DNA of 64,000 bases from Coix lacryma-jobi var. lacryma-jobi (Eukaryota; Streptophyta; Magnoliopsida; Poales; Poaceae). The position numbers and the translations under genes were made by a program. The stretch covers positions 154,994,357 through 155,058,356 of the forward strand of contig CM019824.1 of assembly GCA_009763385.1 (NCBI GenBank), given 5' to 3'. The notes under the pieces were generated by a model, which had not been told where the DNA came from, ran no database searches, and was given only the letters and a program-made list of their open reading frames with translations. Within the stretch, counting starts at the first letter, position 1; every line of letters begins with the position of its first letter. This document shows positions 46,889 through 57,349 of the stretch, one piece after another.

Positions 46889-47215
46889 CGGAGTGGCGAA
46901 GAATCAGCTCGTAGTGAGCACTTGATCCTTGCGCGGATCAAGGGGGAGCGATACCCTTGCGCGGGTGCTCGAACGAGGATTTTTAAAAAGTCCGAATTTT
47001 TGGGTTGTTACAAATTCAATCTTGTCATTTACATTTCTAGAATTGTCATGCTAGAGTGGGATTGGAACCTAGGGTGCAAGTCCTTTTGTGCTTTAGAAGG
47101 CATAACACACTTTTAGACACAAGGGGTGAAATAGGGTAGTGATTAGGGCTTAATTATTGCGAGAAATTTTAGAATAGCCCAATTCACCCATCTCTTGAGC
47201 ATCTTGATCCTTTCA
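46889..47215 (+). mobile_element. 3' LTR of W, right part (chimeric end)
   Basis: The first 90 bp (to about 46977, AACGAGGA) continue the W LTR seen at 2117-2208. The remainder is homologous only in patches to the end of the W 5' LTR (CATGCTAGAGT; TAGCCCAATTCACCC; CATCTTGATCCTTTCA) and is much more diverged. No GAGGC duplication follows. The end therefore looks like a recombinant with another LTR of the same group. Confidence 0.7.
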
Positions 47216-47383
47216 CATAGCTTACCAAGATTAGAAGTACAAGACCTTAGCGATCTTCTCTACACTCCTGACCTTCTTAAGTCTTGTTGCTACTCCGGAT
47301 TAAGCTAGATCGTAGTTAGTCTCACACGTTTCCCTGTGGATACAATACTTGGAGTATTTTTAGGTGAAAGCTACAACGATATT
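47216..47383. mobile_element. Short LTR-retrotransposon remnant
   Basis: Noncoding piece resembling the widespread grass LTR-end motif (TTTCCCTGTGGATAC, GTGAAAGCTACAACG, GTGCGCTTGC). It is truncated on both sides. Family not assigned. Confidence 0.4.
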
Positions 47384-47800
47384 CGTGCGCTTGCAGATTT
47401 ATTTATATGCGTATGTTGCGCTGGATTTATGGCCACACAAGGATGGACCGAGTTTGAAATGACGATATTCGCGACCGTCTGGGGTAGCACCAATTGAAGA
47501 AAAGTTGGTCCAACATTGGTTGAGGTGGTTTGGTCATGTCCAAAGAAGACCTTCAGAGGCACCAGTGCATTGTGGAGTTCTAACTCAAGATTTTAATGTG
47601 AGGAGAGGTAGAGGAAGACTAAAATTGACGTGGGGGAGGCAATAAAGAGAGATTTGAAAAGTTGGGATATACCTAGAGATCTATGTTTGGATAGAAATGC
47701 ATATAGAGCAACTATTGACATGCCTGAACCGTGTCTAGGGCCTCTTGTTGGATTTCAACTCTAGCCTACCCCCAACTTGTTTGGGACTAAGAGGCTTGGT

Positions 47801-47856
<56 letters not shown>

Positions 47857-47857
47857 A
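47384..47857 (+). mobile_element. 3' end of an L1-type LINE
   Basis: 5'-truncated. The translation in two frames gives the C-terminus of a plant LINE ORF2 (MLRWIYGHTRMDRV, then LRWFGHVQRRP and CGVL), with stops and a frameshift. The tail has the consensus CCCAACTTGTTTGGGACTAAG and then (TTG)n, the usual 3' end of these LINEs. Confidence 0.8.
47801..47857. repeat. (TTG)n microsatellite, LINE tail
   Basis: About 19 uninterrupted TTG units. In plant LINEs this simple repeat substitutes for a poly(A) tail. Confidence 0.9.
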
Positions 47858-48399
47858 ATAAATACCAACAAGTAGGAAGAACCAACCAGGCCTGTTGGTG
47901 ATGGCGGCAGTCTAGTTTGCTCGGCCGGATCTCAAAACCTCCTCTCCAAAAAACAAAACCCAATCAAAACTGCCCCAAAAAACCTAAACTTTGCAAAGAC
48001 AATCTATGAGTATGTTAGAAGATATTCCCAAATCAAGCCCCACAAACAATGAAAACATCAGAGATTTGAGAATCCATCAATGAAAATGGGGGTTTCTCAA
48101 AAAAATCCTCTCAAGGGTGAAAAATCTTAGGTCATTGCACAAATTTCAATCCAATAAAAGAACCCAAAACCTCAAGGACTTCTGATCGAGCAAAACGGTG
48201 AACAAAAGAAAGAAAGGGAAGGTAAAATACCAAATTTAGATCATCTTAGAACAAAGATTTAGATATTAGGGAACATGATTGCTTTATTTCCAAGATTTAG
48301 CAGACTGGTCTCACTTCATCTGTGAATCTCAACAGTAGGAAAACTAAGAAAGACATAAACTTCAACTATTGACTTATGGTAGGAATGAAAGCTAGAAAG
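47858..48399. other. No gene seen
   Basis: AT-rich noncoding sequence without long frames, terminal repeats or similarity I can recognise. Confidence 0.5.
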
Positions 48400-49050
48400 A
48401 GATGGGCTGGCCCGACATGCCATTAGATATTTTAGTTGAACCACTTAACCTCATAGGCATAATAATCCAACTTGAGATTCAAGCATCCGATGGCCACAAG
48501 CTCTCCGCGATTTTGCTTCACCTCGACGCAAGCTTTATAATGATGTCATGTGCCTCCTCATGTTTCCGCAGGAATTCCAACCAGGTTTTGATTTTTGAAG
48601 CCCAAACCTGGAACCATCCACATGTGGTTTTGAGGCATAAACCACCAAACCAAGTTGGAGAAGCGTATCTGCTACACCTTCTCTATGATCTCAACATGTG
48701 TCACTATCGTCTTCGACTGCTCGATCACCAAGTCCCACTTGACTCGGTCAACTATTATCTTGACTTGGTCGACATGGTCTACTCTCTGCATGTACTCTTG
48801 CTCGTCGATGTCCTTAAGTGTCAGACACCCACGTTTAGTCTTCCAACCATCTTAGTCCTCTTGGTCCAATCCTCGTGTTTGTCCTTCACTGCTTCGAGAG
48901 CATTGGTACGACACGTCTCTACTTGATTTTCTTCTTGTACGTCGTCATGTAAAACACTATTCCTTGTAGTATACGTCGCCAAGACATAAGAGACATGTTG
49001 CGCACGCTCACACAATGGTTAGTCTCCAAACTTGACCAAAGCCTTGATCA
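48400..49050 (-). mobile_element. Degenerate relative of the X/Y LTR
   Basis: About 48480-48680 carries CCAGGTTT...AAACCTGG and GTGGTTT...AAACCACC units in the same order as the last two hairpins of the X/Y LTR, and CACGTCTCTACTTGA matches its distal part. Strongly diverged and truncated, with no internal region. Confidence 0.6.
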
Positions 49051-49890
49051 TCGCCTGATAATCGCTCATTACAGGCTCAACACACAAGGACACATATCAA
49101 CCTTGTGTTCTCGATATATTTGTCACACTTACGAGGTGCCATCAGGTTTGCCCGGCTCTTCTTAATCAAAGTTGTTGGTTCTGTCTCTAGATAGCGCCTT
49201 GATTGAACTCGAGTAGTTGTTACATATCAGTCCAAAGAGGCAGCTAAAATATGTTCCAAGGACGAGGGAGATCTAAAAGGCATATTCTCTCGGGTGGAGT
49301 GGACATGTGCTCAGTGTTCTTGGCTTGGTCGTCGTCTTCGTCGAGGTAGAGTGATTAATGCAGCCTGTGTCATTATAAAATTAGCGAGTGAATAATTGTT
49401 CGACTAACCTCTTGCTAATTTCCTAGTTATGGCCGTGGTTGCTCGCATGCCACACCGTGCCCTATTCCAGTCCTATTTCATATGCGTCTTCCCTTGAGTT
49501 CTCTTCTTCTAGAATGGGGTTTCCGTTTTTACCATTGACCAAATGAAATGGTCTAAAAAGGTTAAAGAAAACTTGTTTGAAATGCAAATACTCCATTTTT
49601 GCATGCTTAATCAATGCCATGCGGCGCCCAACTCCATGACGACCCATTACGTTTTTTCTTTCTCCGTCCAGCTCCCAACCGCCCGCAAGAGACAAGCACG
49701 CACGCGCCAGCGCAAGAACTCGGGAAAGTGACCTGTCGGAAAAGCAACGCCCTTTTCCTCGTCTTCTTTACTCGGTTTCCTTGGTGCTCCCGGCGATCCC
49801 CTCCAACCCCGCCGCTCTAGATCTCCCCGACGTGCTCTGCACTTGATTTCGCCGAGCTTCTTGGGAGTCCAGGTCCCAGAGAACCAGCGC
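49051..49890. other. Upstream flank of the phosphoglycerate mutase-like gene
   Basis: No coding frame supported. A 30-odd-bp segment (TTAATGCAGCCTGTGTCA, then TATAAAATTAG) at about 49352-49384 is repeated at 50104-50136 inside the leader intron. Confidence 0.5.
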
Positions 49891-49898
49891 TATAAGAG
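49891..49898 (+). promoter_or_regulatory. Candidate TATA box, phosphoglycerate mutase-like gene
   Basis: TATAAGAG in a GC-rich context, about 30 bp before a C/T-rich likely start. The leader exon would end at 49944 (GAG, then GTGCGC), and a leader intron runs 49945-50205 to the acceptor GGATTAG just before the ATG. Confidence 0.5.
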
Positions 49899-50206
49899 GG
49901 GGAACCAACTCCATCTCTCCCTGGTGCCGCATTGAGTTCTTGAGGTGCGCTTCACTTAATTTTTGTTGGTCATGTATTCCATTTTATTGCTCTGCCCTTT
50001 TGTGAACAAAGGCCAGGAATGTTCTCACTCGAAGAGTTCACCAATCTTAAGTTGGTTTCTTGATTAGTTTTGACCCATGGCTAAATGGTCGAGAATTGAG
50101 TGGTTAATGCAGCCTGTGTCACTATAAAATTAGTTCGATCTCTTCCCAGAACTCATTACAAGTAGAACCAGCTGCTAACTACTGCTTTTCTTTTTCTTGG
50201 ATTAGA

Positions 50207-52691
50207 ATGGCTGGGGCTATCTCTCACCATGCGCTAGCATCTTCGGAATCCCACTGGTGCAGTGCGAAGAACTCTAGATTCGAAAAGAGGACGGGCAATG
50301 TCCGCTTGGTTTATGTTAAGGGAAGCTGCGGTTCAGGCAGCAGAAAACTCGGTTTGGTGTGGGCCTCGAGCTCGCAGTCTTCTGTCATGGAGCCGATGCA
50401 CCTACCATCGGATGGCAACAGTGGCCACACCCCAAAGAAATCAAGTAATTTTAAGGACTTAGGCCTGTTTGGTTCCCTCCCACTAAAATTTAGTGACTAA
50501 ACTTTAGTCACTTTTAGTAGCTAAGTTGCCAAACACCCCTACTAAAAGGGACTAAAAAGTCACTTTAGTTCCTTTTAGTCTCTTTTAGTAAGGGTCTTGC
50601 TACTAAAAGTGACTAAAGTTTAGTCACTAAATTTTAGTGGGAGAGAACCAAACAGGCCCTTATATTTGAACGAAATCGTATAGTAGTTACTTGTTTGTTG
50701 TTTTGAGAACTTTGGCTATTTGCCACAGTTAACTTGGGCTTGGCAAATATGGGGCATATAATAAGTTCTGTAAATCTGTTATCTTTGTGTCGTTGCAGGT
50801 GAAAGCGCTCTTATATTGATTCGGCATGGTGAATCCCTGTGGAATGAGAAAAATCTGTTTACTGGCTGCGTTGATGTACCCCTGACACCAAAGGGTGTTG
50901 AGGAGGCCATTGAGGCAGGTAAAAGGATATGTAATATCCCAATCGATGTAATATATACCTCCTCACTGATTCGTGCTCAGATGACCGCAATGCTTGCCAT
51001 GATGCAGCATCGGCGCAAGAAGGTTTGTGCCTTTCATTTATCAAAAACGTTTTAGCAATTTCTCCTAGCATGTGTATCAACTGCCCTGAGAAATCATGCT
51101 GATGTGTTATATGTATTTACAGATCCCAGTTATCATGCATAATGAGAGTGAACAAGCTCACAGGTGGAGTCAGATATACAGTGAGGAGACAAAGAAACAG
51201 TCCATTCCAGTCATAACAGCTTGGCAATTGAATGAACGGATGTAATACTTTCTCCATATTTTTTGATTTGCTAATTATATAATTGTGCTTTTCTCTTGAA
51301 ATATCCCTTGACATTTCTAGGTATGGTGAGTTACAAGGCCTTAATAAGCAAGAAACTGCAGACCTGTTTGGCAAAGAACAAGTTCATGAGTGGCGCCGCA
51401 GTTATGATATCCCTCCCCCAAATGGAGAGAGCCTAGAGATGTGTGCTGAGAGAGCTGTTGCTTATTTCAAAGATCAGGTATAGTTCGCAAGGCCATTTTA
51501 CACTAATTGCAAGATACACTATTTACTTGGATTATTGGTCTCGCTGCTGCTAACTGTTGTAGTATTTGGTAACTATGCTAAAGGTTATGTGTCGAATTGA
51601 TGAATTCCTCTACTGTGCAATACGCCAATGCATGTGCTTACTTTTCTTTCCATTGTGCTAGCTCATATCAAATTTATAGCCTGAATTTTTTTTTATCTAT
51701 CTTCACTCTAAAACAGTTTTTTCTAGTTCAATATGACCTATCGTCGTTTTCCCCCTAATTAATAGATTGTTCCACAACTTGTGGCTGGAAAACATGTGAT
51801 GGTTGCTGCACATGGGAATTCACTTCGTTCAGTCATAATGCATCTGGACAAATTAACTTCTCAAGAGGTAGTTTACTGTTGTTTTTATCTTTCCCTCAAA
51901 AGGACTCGGCTAAACAGAACATGTAGCATTATGTTAAATTTGGGAGTGAGCCTTTCGTCCCTTCAGGTAATAAGCCTTGAGCTGTCTACTGGCATTCCCA
52001 TGCTTTACATATTCAAGGAAGGAAAATTTATTCGGCGTGGGAGTCCGGTAGGACCTTCGGAGGCCAGCGTTTATGCTTATACCAGGGTGAGATCTTTTGC
52101 CCCATGTTTCTAACAAAGGATGATACTCCACTTTACGAACCTTATCTGTCAGATCAAACAATTTGCTGAGCACATTACATTTCAAAACAGATTGACCAAG
52201 AAGATAACAGTTCTACTGGTATCTGAATGCTCACAAAGCTCATGTATTTGTGTTTTACATGATTCTAACCGTTGAGCAATTTAATGAACCTCAGGAAAGT
52301 TTACTAAACCATTGTTAAATGTAAAAAGGACATGCAGAAAATATTCTTATTTTGACAAATTGGGTGTGTTTGATTGCAATAGGTTCTGTGCTCAAATTAA
52401 TGTTTTTAAAAATATATTGCTACTTTCTCTTTCACAATGTTAAACCACTGTTTCAGGTGGTACAGTAGAAGCCCTTGTTGACTTAACATTTTTAGTTGCC
52501 TGCATATTCCTTTATCTGTGTTACGGATAACACATGACCTATTATATTTTCTTCAGTAGTTTTTATGAGTTCCTTAAAGTTTATTTCCTTTTTTGAAATT
52601 CTGCCACTAATTAATCTGTGTCTTGTTCGCACTAACCTGCTTGCAGACCCTGGCTAAATACAGACAGAAGCTTGATAGTATGATTCAGTAA
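50207..52691 (+). CDS. 2,3-bisphosphoglycerate-dependent phosphoglycerate mutase-like, plastid type
   Basis: Seven coding exons: 50207-50444, 50799-51022, 51123-51241, 51321-51477, 51766-51867, 51967-52086 and 52647-52691; 334 aa, all junctions GT-AG and in phase. Residues 1-79 are Ser/Arg/Lys-rich, like a chloroplast transit peptide. From residue 84 comes a histidine-phosphatase fold with the phospho-acceptor in LIRHGESLWNEKNLFTG (His 89), a conserved ERMYGELQGLNK block, and the second histidine in AAHGNSLR (about 262). The family interconverts 3- and 2-phosphoglycerate. Plant glycolysis mainly uses the cofactor-independent enzyme, so the role here is uncertain. A MITE sits in intron 1. A possible 3' UTR intron starts at 52694. 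Confidence 0.9.
50460..50662. mobile_element. Tourist-like MITE in intron 1
   Basis: Terminal inverted repeats GGCCTGTTTGGTTCCC... and their complement ...GAACCAAACAGGCC, extended by long inverted arms rich in CTAAA/TTTAG. Flanked by TTA on both sides, the duplication of PIF/Harbinger elements. About 200 bp, noncoding. Confidence 0.8.
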
Positions 52692-53293
52692 AAGGTCAGT
52701 GAATATTTATTAATCTAGTAAGTTTAGTTCCCATTGAATATTCAAACTGACGCTAACTTTATGTTATTTTGTTACCTCTTGACTTTTCAGACACTCCACT
52801 TGGGTCATGACTCAATATTTCTTTGTCGAGTATGTATGTCTTTTTGTACAAATACTCCATAATTAGAATATACTTCTCGGACTCTCTATTCTAGTTTGAA
52901 CTAAAGAGGATTGAAGGTACATCTAAAAAATTGTATTTGTATGCAGCCAAACAAGACCTTAATAAAATCAAACACATAGTTCTCATGCATTTTGTTAGAT
53001 GAAAAAAATTGTATGGCTTGAATGAAGTCATCAAATAAGTTGATGTCCAGTCCATATGGTACGTTCGCTGCAGCTTCTTTGCAGCGGCTAGAAATCTGGT
53101 AGATTCTCGCAACCTAAATCTATGACAAGATTTGGAAACAATCCTCATAAATCAATCAAGAGTTACACAGCAAATTCCCGAGGATCATTGACATGCTTTT
53201 TGTTTCTTCTTCTAAAGAAAAGCGACGAAAGAATTCTTCACTCAAAGGCTAAAGCTCATTCGTCAGACTACTACTATACAGTGCAGCAGGTTA
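52692..53293. other. Convergent 3' ends
   Basis: 3' untranslated sequence of the phosphoglycerate mutase-like gene (plus) and of the syntaxin gene (minus). A GTCAGT...TTTTCAG pair (52694 to about 52790) could be a 3' UTR intron. No additional frame. Confidence 0.5.
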
Positions 53294-54136
53294 CTACGCT
53301 ACAAACACCAACGCAAAGATGAACATGACGAGCCCAAGAACAGTGATCAGCAAGCACTTTATCGACGAGTTCGTCTCATGCGTCAGTGCGGCCCTGGAGA
53401 GCTGCTCGTCCGCCTTGCTTGTCTCCATGGCGGCCTTCTCAATGTTGGACTCGACGGTGTCGATGGCCCCTTGCTGGCCATGGACTAGCTTGGCGAGGTC
53501 CACGAAGATCTCGTTGATCTCAGCGATCTCCTGCTGAATCTTGCATATCTCCCGCTCCCTCTCCTCGACGAGGGCCTCGTTGAAGGTGATCTCGCTGTCC
53601 AGCAGGGCTATCTCCTGCGTCCTCCGTGATTCCACCAGCTGCTGCTGCATCTGGATGCCGTATTGCTGATCGGCGCCGGCAGTGCCGCTGGCATTATTGT
53701 TCAGTTGTGATCCCATGGGAGAACCGTAGCTCGGCGGCGGCGGCGGCGCACGGCGTGCGGCGGCGGCGGTTTCCTGGCGATCGGCCTCGATGATCCGGCC
53801 CTGCACCCACTGGAACTCCCTGAGCGCGGCCTGGAAGTCCGTGGCCAGGTTGGGCCCGACGGCGGCGGCGGCGGCGGGGTCGGCCAGCCTCCGCGCCGTG
53901 TTCCGAGCCAGGCGCGTGACCTCGTCGCGCGCCCTGCGGATGCGCTCACGGACCACGCGGGCGTCGCCCCCGCCTGCGCCGGCGGCGAGCTCGTGCGCGA
54001 GGCGGCGGAGCTCCGACACCTTGGTGTTCATCCGGAAGACGCAGTGCGCCACCACGGCATGCGGCGGCGGCCGCGGGGGCCGCGGCGGGAGGCCCTGGCC
54101 CGCCTCCAGGTCGTGGCAGACGTCCTGGAAACTCAT
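53294..54136 (-). CDS. SYP2-type syntaxin (Qa-SNARE)
   Basis: 280 aa from ATG 54136 (MSFQDV...LEAGQGLP), the start typical of plant SYP2 proteins; an upstream in-frame ATG (54229) is less likely. Order: an N-terminal three-helix regulatory region (residues 30-125), an alanine/proline linker with a PPPPPSYG stretch, a SNARE helix (about 180-245, with ITFNEALVEEREREI and the zero-layer glutamine in LVHGQQGAID), and a C-terminal anchor of about 20 hydrophobic residues. SYP2 proteins act on prevacuolar and vacuolar membranes, driving fusion with Qb, Qc and R SNAREs. The coding region has no intron, unlike the multi-exon Arabidopsis SYP2 genes, which suggests a retrocopy or intron loss. Confidence 0.9.
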   Translation of the reverse strand: MSFQDVCHDLEAGQGLPPRPPRPPPHAVVAHCVFRMNTKVSELRRLAHELAAGAGGGDARVVRERIRRARDEVTRLARNTARRLADPAAAAAVGPNLATDFQAALREFQWVQGRIIEADRQETAAAARRAPPPPPSYGSPMGSQLNNNASGTAGADQQYGIQMQQQLVESRRTQEIALLDSEITFNEALVEEREREICKIQQEIAEINEIFVDLAKLVHGQQGAIDTVESNIEKAAMETSKADEQLSRAALTHETNSSIKCLLITVLGLVMFIFALVFVA

Positions 54137-54268
54137 CGGCGTACGTGGCGGGCGGCAAGGATGGCCGAGTACGTTCACTGGCGGCTGTCGCGCGCGCTGC
54201 GAGCCGGGGGCGTCGATCTGATCCTTCAATGCCGCTGGCGATCTCTGCGTAGGGTGCGGACGGAGTAG

Positions 54269-54276
54269 TATTTATG
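54269..54276 (-). promoter_or_regulatory. Candidate TATA box of the syntaxin gene
   Basis: CATAAATA on the minus strand, 133 bp upstream of the ATG at 54136. It implies a leader of about 100 bp. Confidence 0.5.
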
Positions 54277-54416
54277 GACGGCGCGGCGGTGGTGGCGGCG
54301 TTGTCGCTGGTGAAGCCCTGCTGAAACGCAGACGGCGAGTCGGAGTCGGGGCGGAGCGGTCGTGCGGGCGATGATAACATGAGCCGATGAGAGCTGAGAG
54401 GGAGTCCGGCACGGAA

Positions 54417-55853
54417 ACAACTGAAGAGGAAAATACACGTCAAGTCCCCGAACTTGGCACAAGGTGTCAATCAGGTCCCCGAACTTTTAAAGTGATATCT
54501 GCAGGTTCCTAAACTTGGCAAACCGTGTCATCTAGGTCCCAAACTTTCAAGGTGTTCACCACATATCCTAAACTTGGCTGGTCGTGTCATCCCGGTCCCA
54601 AACTTTTAAAATAATCACCGTAGGTCCCTCAATTTGGCTAACAGTATCATTGTAGTCCAAATGTTATCTAACCCACTATTATAGCTATGTGATATACTAA
54701 CTATACATTAAACGTGAATCTAACATACATCAATTAATATATATCATAAAATTGTAAATTATATAAAATAATTTACATCAACAAAAAATAAGTATTAAAA
54801 TAATATAAAATAATAATTTAGATTTAAACTATAATATTATTTGCTGATAATTTTTTATAAAAATTATATTATTATTATTTTAATACCAGTTTTATAGTAT
54901 TATTTTTTGCTGATAAATTTTTATATAACTATATTATTATTTTAATACTAGTTGTATAGTTTTTTGCTGCTAAATTTTTATATAATTATATTATTATTTA
55001 ATACGACAAACATAGTATTATTTTTAATACTACTTTTTTCTAATGTAAATTATTTTATATAATTTATAATTTTATAATATATATATTAATTGACACATGA
55101 TAGATCCACATATAACGTACATTCAGTACGTCATGTCAGCTAATAGAGTGACATACTGAATGTACGTTAAACGTGGATCTAACATGGGTTAATTAATAAA
55201 ATTATATAAAATAATTTACATCAGCAAAAAGTAGTATTAAAAATCATACTATGTTTGTAGTATTAAATAATAATATATTTATATAAAAATTTATTAGAAA
55301 AACCTATACAAGTAGTATTAAAATAATAATTATATAAAAAAGTTTCAGCAAAAAATTTACTATAAAACTAGTATTAAAATAATAATAATATAATTTTTAT
55401 AAAAAATTATCAGCAAATAATATTATAGTTTAAACATAATTTATCATTTTAAATTATTTTAATACTTATTTTGCTGATGTAAAATTTTATATAATTTATA
55501 ATTTTATGATATATATTAATTGATATATGTTAGATTCACGTTTAACGTATAGTTAGTTTAATGTATAGTTAGTATATCACATAGCTATTATAGTGGGATA
55601 GATAACATTTGAACTAGAATGACACTGTTAGCCAAGTTGAGGGACCTACGGTGATTATTTTAAAAGTTTGGGACCGGGATGACACGACCAGCCAAGTTTA
55701 GGGATATGTGGTGAACACCTTGAAAGTTTAGGACCTAGATGACACGGTTTGCCAAGTTTAGGGACCTGCAGATATCACTTTAAAAGTTCGGGGACCTGAT
55801 TGATACCTCGTGCCAAGTTCGGGGACCTGAGGTGTATTTTCCTCACAACTGAA
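54417..55853. mobile_element. Mutator-like foldback element with 9-bp TSD
   Basis: Element 54426-55844 (1419 bp) between perfect 9-bp duplications ACAACTGAA (54417-54425 and 55845-55853). Ends GAGGAAAATACAC and GTGTATTTTCCTC are perfect inverted repeats. The two arms (over 600 bp each) are complementary almost to the centre, with alternating phrases such as CCCCGAACTTGGCA and CCCAAACTTTTAAA. The inner half is AT-rich. No transposase. A 9-bp duplication and long inverted repeats indicate the Mutator superfamily. It lies 290 bp upstream of the syntaxin ATG. Confidence 0.9.
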
Positions 55854-55905
55854 TGTAGATGGATTTTTGCATCAGGTTATGTATAAAAAAACGAAAGAAG
55901 GAATT

Positions 55906-56612
55906 GAGGAAAATTCACCTTCGGTCCTCAAACTTGGCAGGAGGTGTCATTTAGGTCCTCGAACTTTTAAAATGATATCTGCATGTCTTTAAACTTGGCA
56001 AACCGTGTCATTTATTTAGGTCTCTAATTTTTAATGTGTTCACCACGTATCTCTAAATTTGGCTGATTGTATCATCTCGGTCCCAATTTTTTAAAATATC
56101 ACCGTAGGTCACTCAACTTGGCTATAGTCGTGTCATTCTAGTCCAAATGTTGTTTAACACACTCTATTATTAGCTATATGACATACTAACTATACGTTAA
56201 ACGTGAATCTAACATATATCATAAAATTATAAATTATATAAAATAATTTAAATCAACAAAAATAAGTATTAAAATAATTTAAAATGATAAATTAGGTTTA
56301 AACTATAATATTATTTGCTGATATTTTTTTATAAAAATTATATCATTATTTAATACTAGTTTTATAGTATTATATTTTGCTGATAAATTTTTATATAATT
56401 ATATTATTATTTTAGTACTAGTTATGTAGTTTTTTTGCTGATAATTTTTATATAATTACATTATTATTTAATACTACAAACATAGTATTATTTTTAATAC
56501 TATTTTTTACTGATGTAAATTATTTTATATAATTTATAATTTTATGATATATATATTAATTGACACATGTTAGATTCACATTTAATGTATATTCAGTATG
56601 TCAGCTGGCGTA
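55906..56612. mobile_element. Truncated second copy of the foldback element
   Basis: Starts GAGGAAAATTCACC and follows the left arm and centre of 54426-55844 in the same orientation, ending in the right half without the outer part of the right arm. More diverged, with no second terminal repeat. It lies 52 bp beyond the intact copy. Confidence 0.75.
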
Positions 56613-57349
56613 ACATATGAAGATGAGACACATGAAAAACCACATATAGAAGGTTTAAGATGGGACAAGGACGACAACTTTTTTTGCCGTATGTGCCACT
56701 ATCGCGGGTTTAAGATGGACACATGAAAAACCACATGTACTGAAGTAGAGGCTGGGAGGCGATGCTGTTTGTATGTAAAGTAGTGGAATGCTAGCTCGTG
56801 GCTGATATTTATGGTACGGTCCACCAGTAGAGGGTTTTATTCGAAGTTATACAGAATCCTATGAACTTATTATTAGCCCTTTTTCACATTTCGATTTTTT
56901 TTAAAAAAAAATAACTGGCCATGAAAACAAGAGAAAGGAGGGAGAAAACAGTTGACGCGGGGCAAACCAACACATGCCCTGCTTTCCTGGCATTTCAAGC
57001 AGCCTTTCACACAAGTCCCTCCCGACCACCCAATTGCCCTCCGTTTCCCCTGCCCCCTTCTCCGTCGTCTACCTCCCCACATTTCTCTCCCGAATAGCTT
57101 GGATGAGCAGAGCATCCTTCGCGTCAAACTCGGAGCGGCAGAAATGGCGGAAACCTTCGGGTCGTTCCTTGTCAAGCAACAGATCACGTGAACTACAACG
57201 AGGAGACAGGTGACGATCAGGTCGTCGATCCTCACGTGGTGCAATTAATCCAACAGTGTGACCATATCATGGTGGTGGACACTGGAAACAGGATAATATT
57301 ATTCTGCAATGTGCGTTTCTGATTTAATTTGTGCACACAACAGGGCGCC
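56613..57349. other. Upstream region of the 5-phosphatase gene
   Basis: No supported coding exon. GACAG/GTGACG (about 57209) and an AACAG acceptor before GGCGCCATG (57342) could bound a leader intron, which would make about 57000-57209 a 5' UTR exon; this is only a splice-site guess. Confidence 0.35.

Noticed and set aside
53701..54470. Antisense and alternate frames over the syntaxin gene
   Set aside because: They are Ala/Arg/Pro-rich products of high GC content. The syntaxin frame has a complete SNARE motif and membrane anchor.
54660..55560. Possible organellar or viral insert suggested by the strong AT bias
   Set aside because: The AT-rich centre is the inner part of the foldback arms, perfectly accounted for by the inverted-repeat symmetry.
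57155..57192. ATG-started frame as the first exon of the 5-phosphatase
   Set aside because: It stops after 12 codons and does not join the catalytic domain in frame. The exon at 57350 does.
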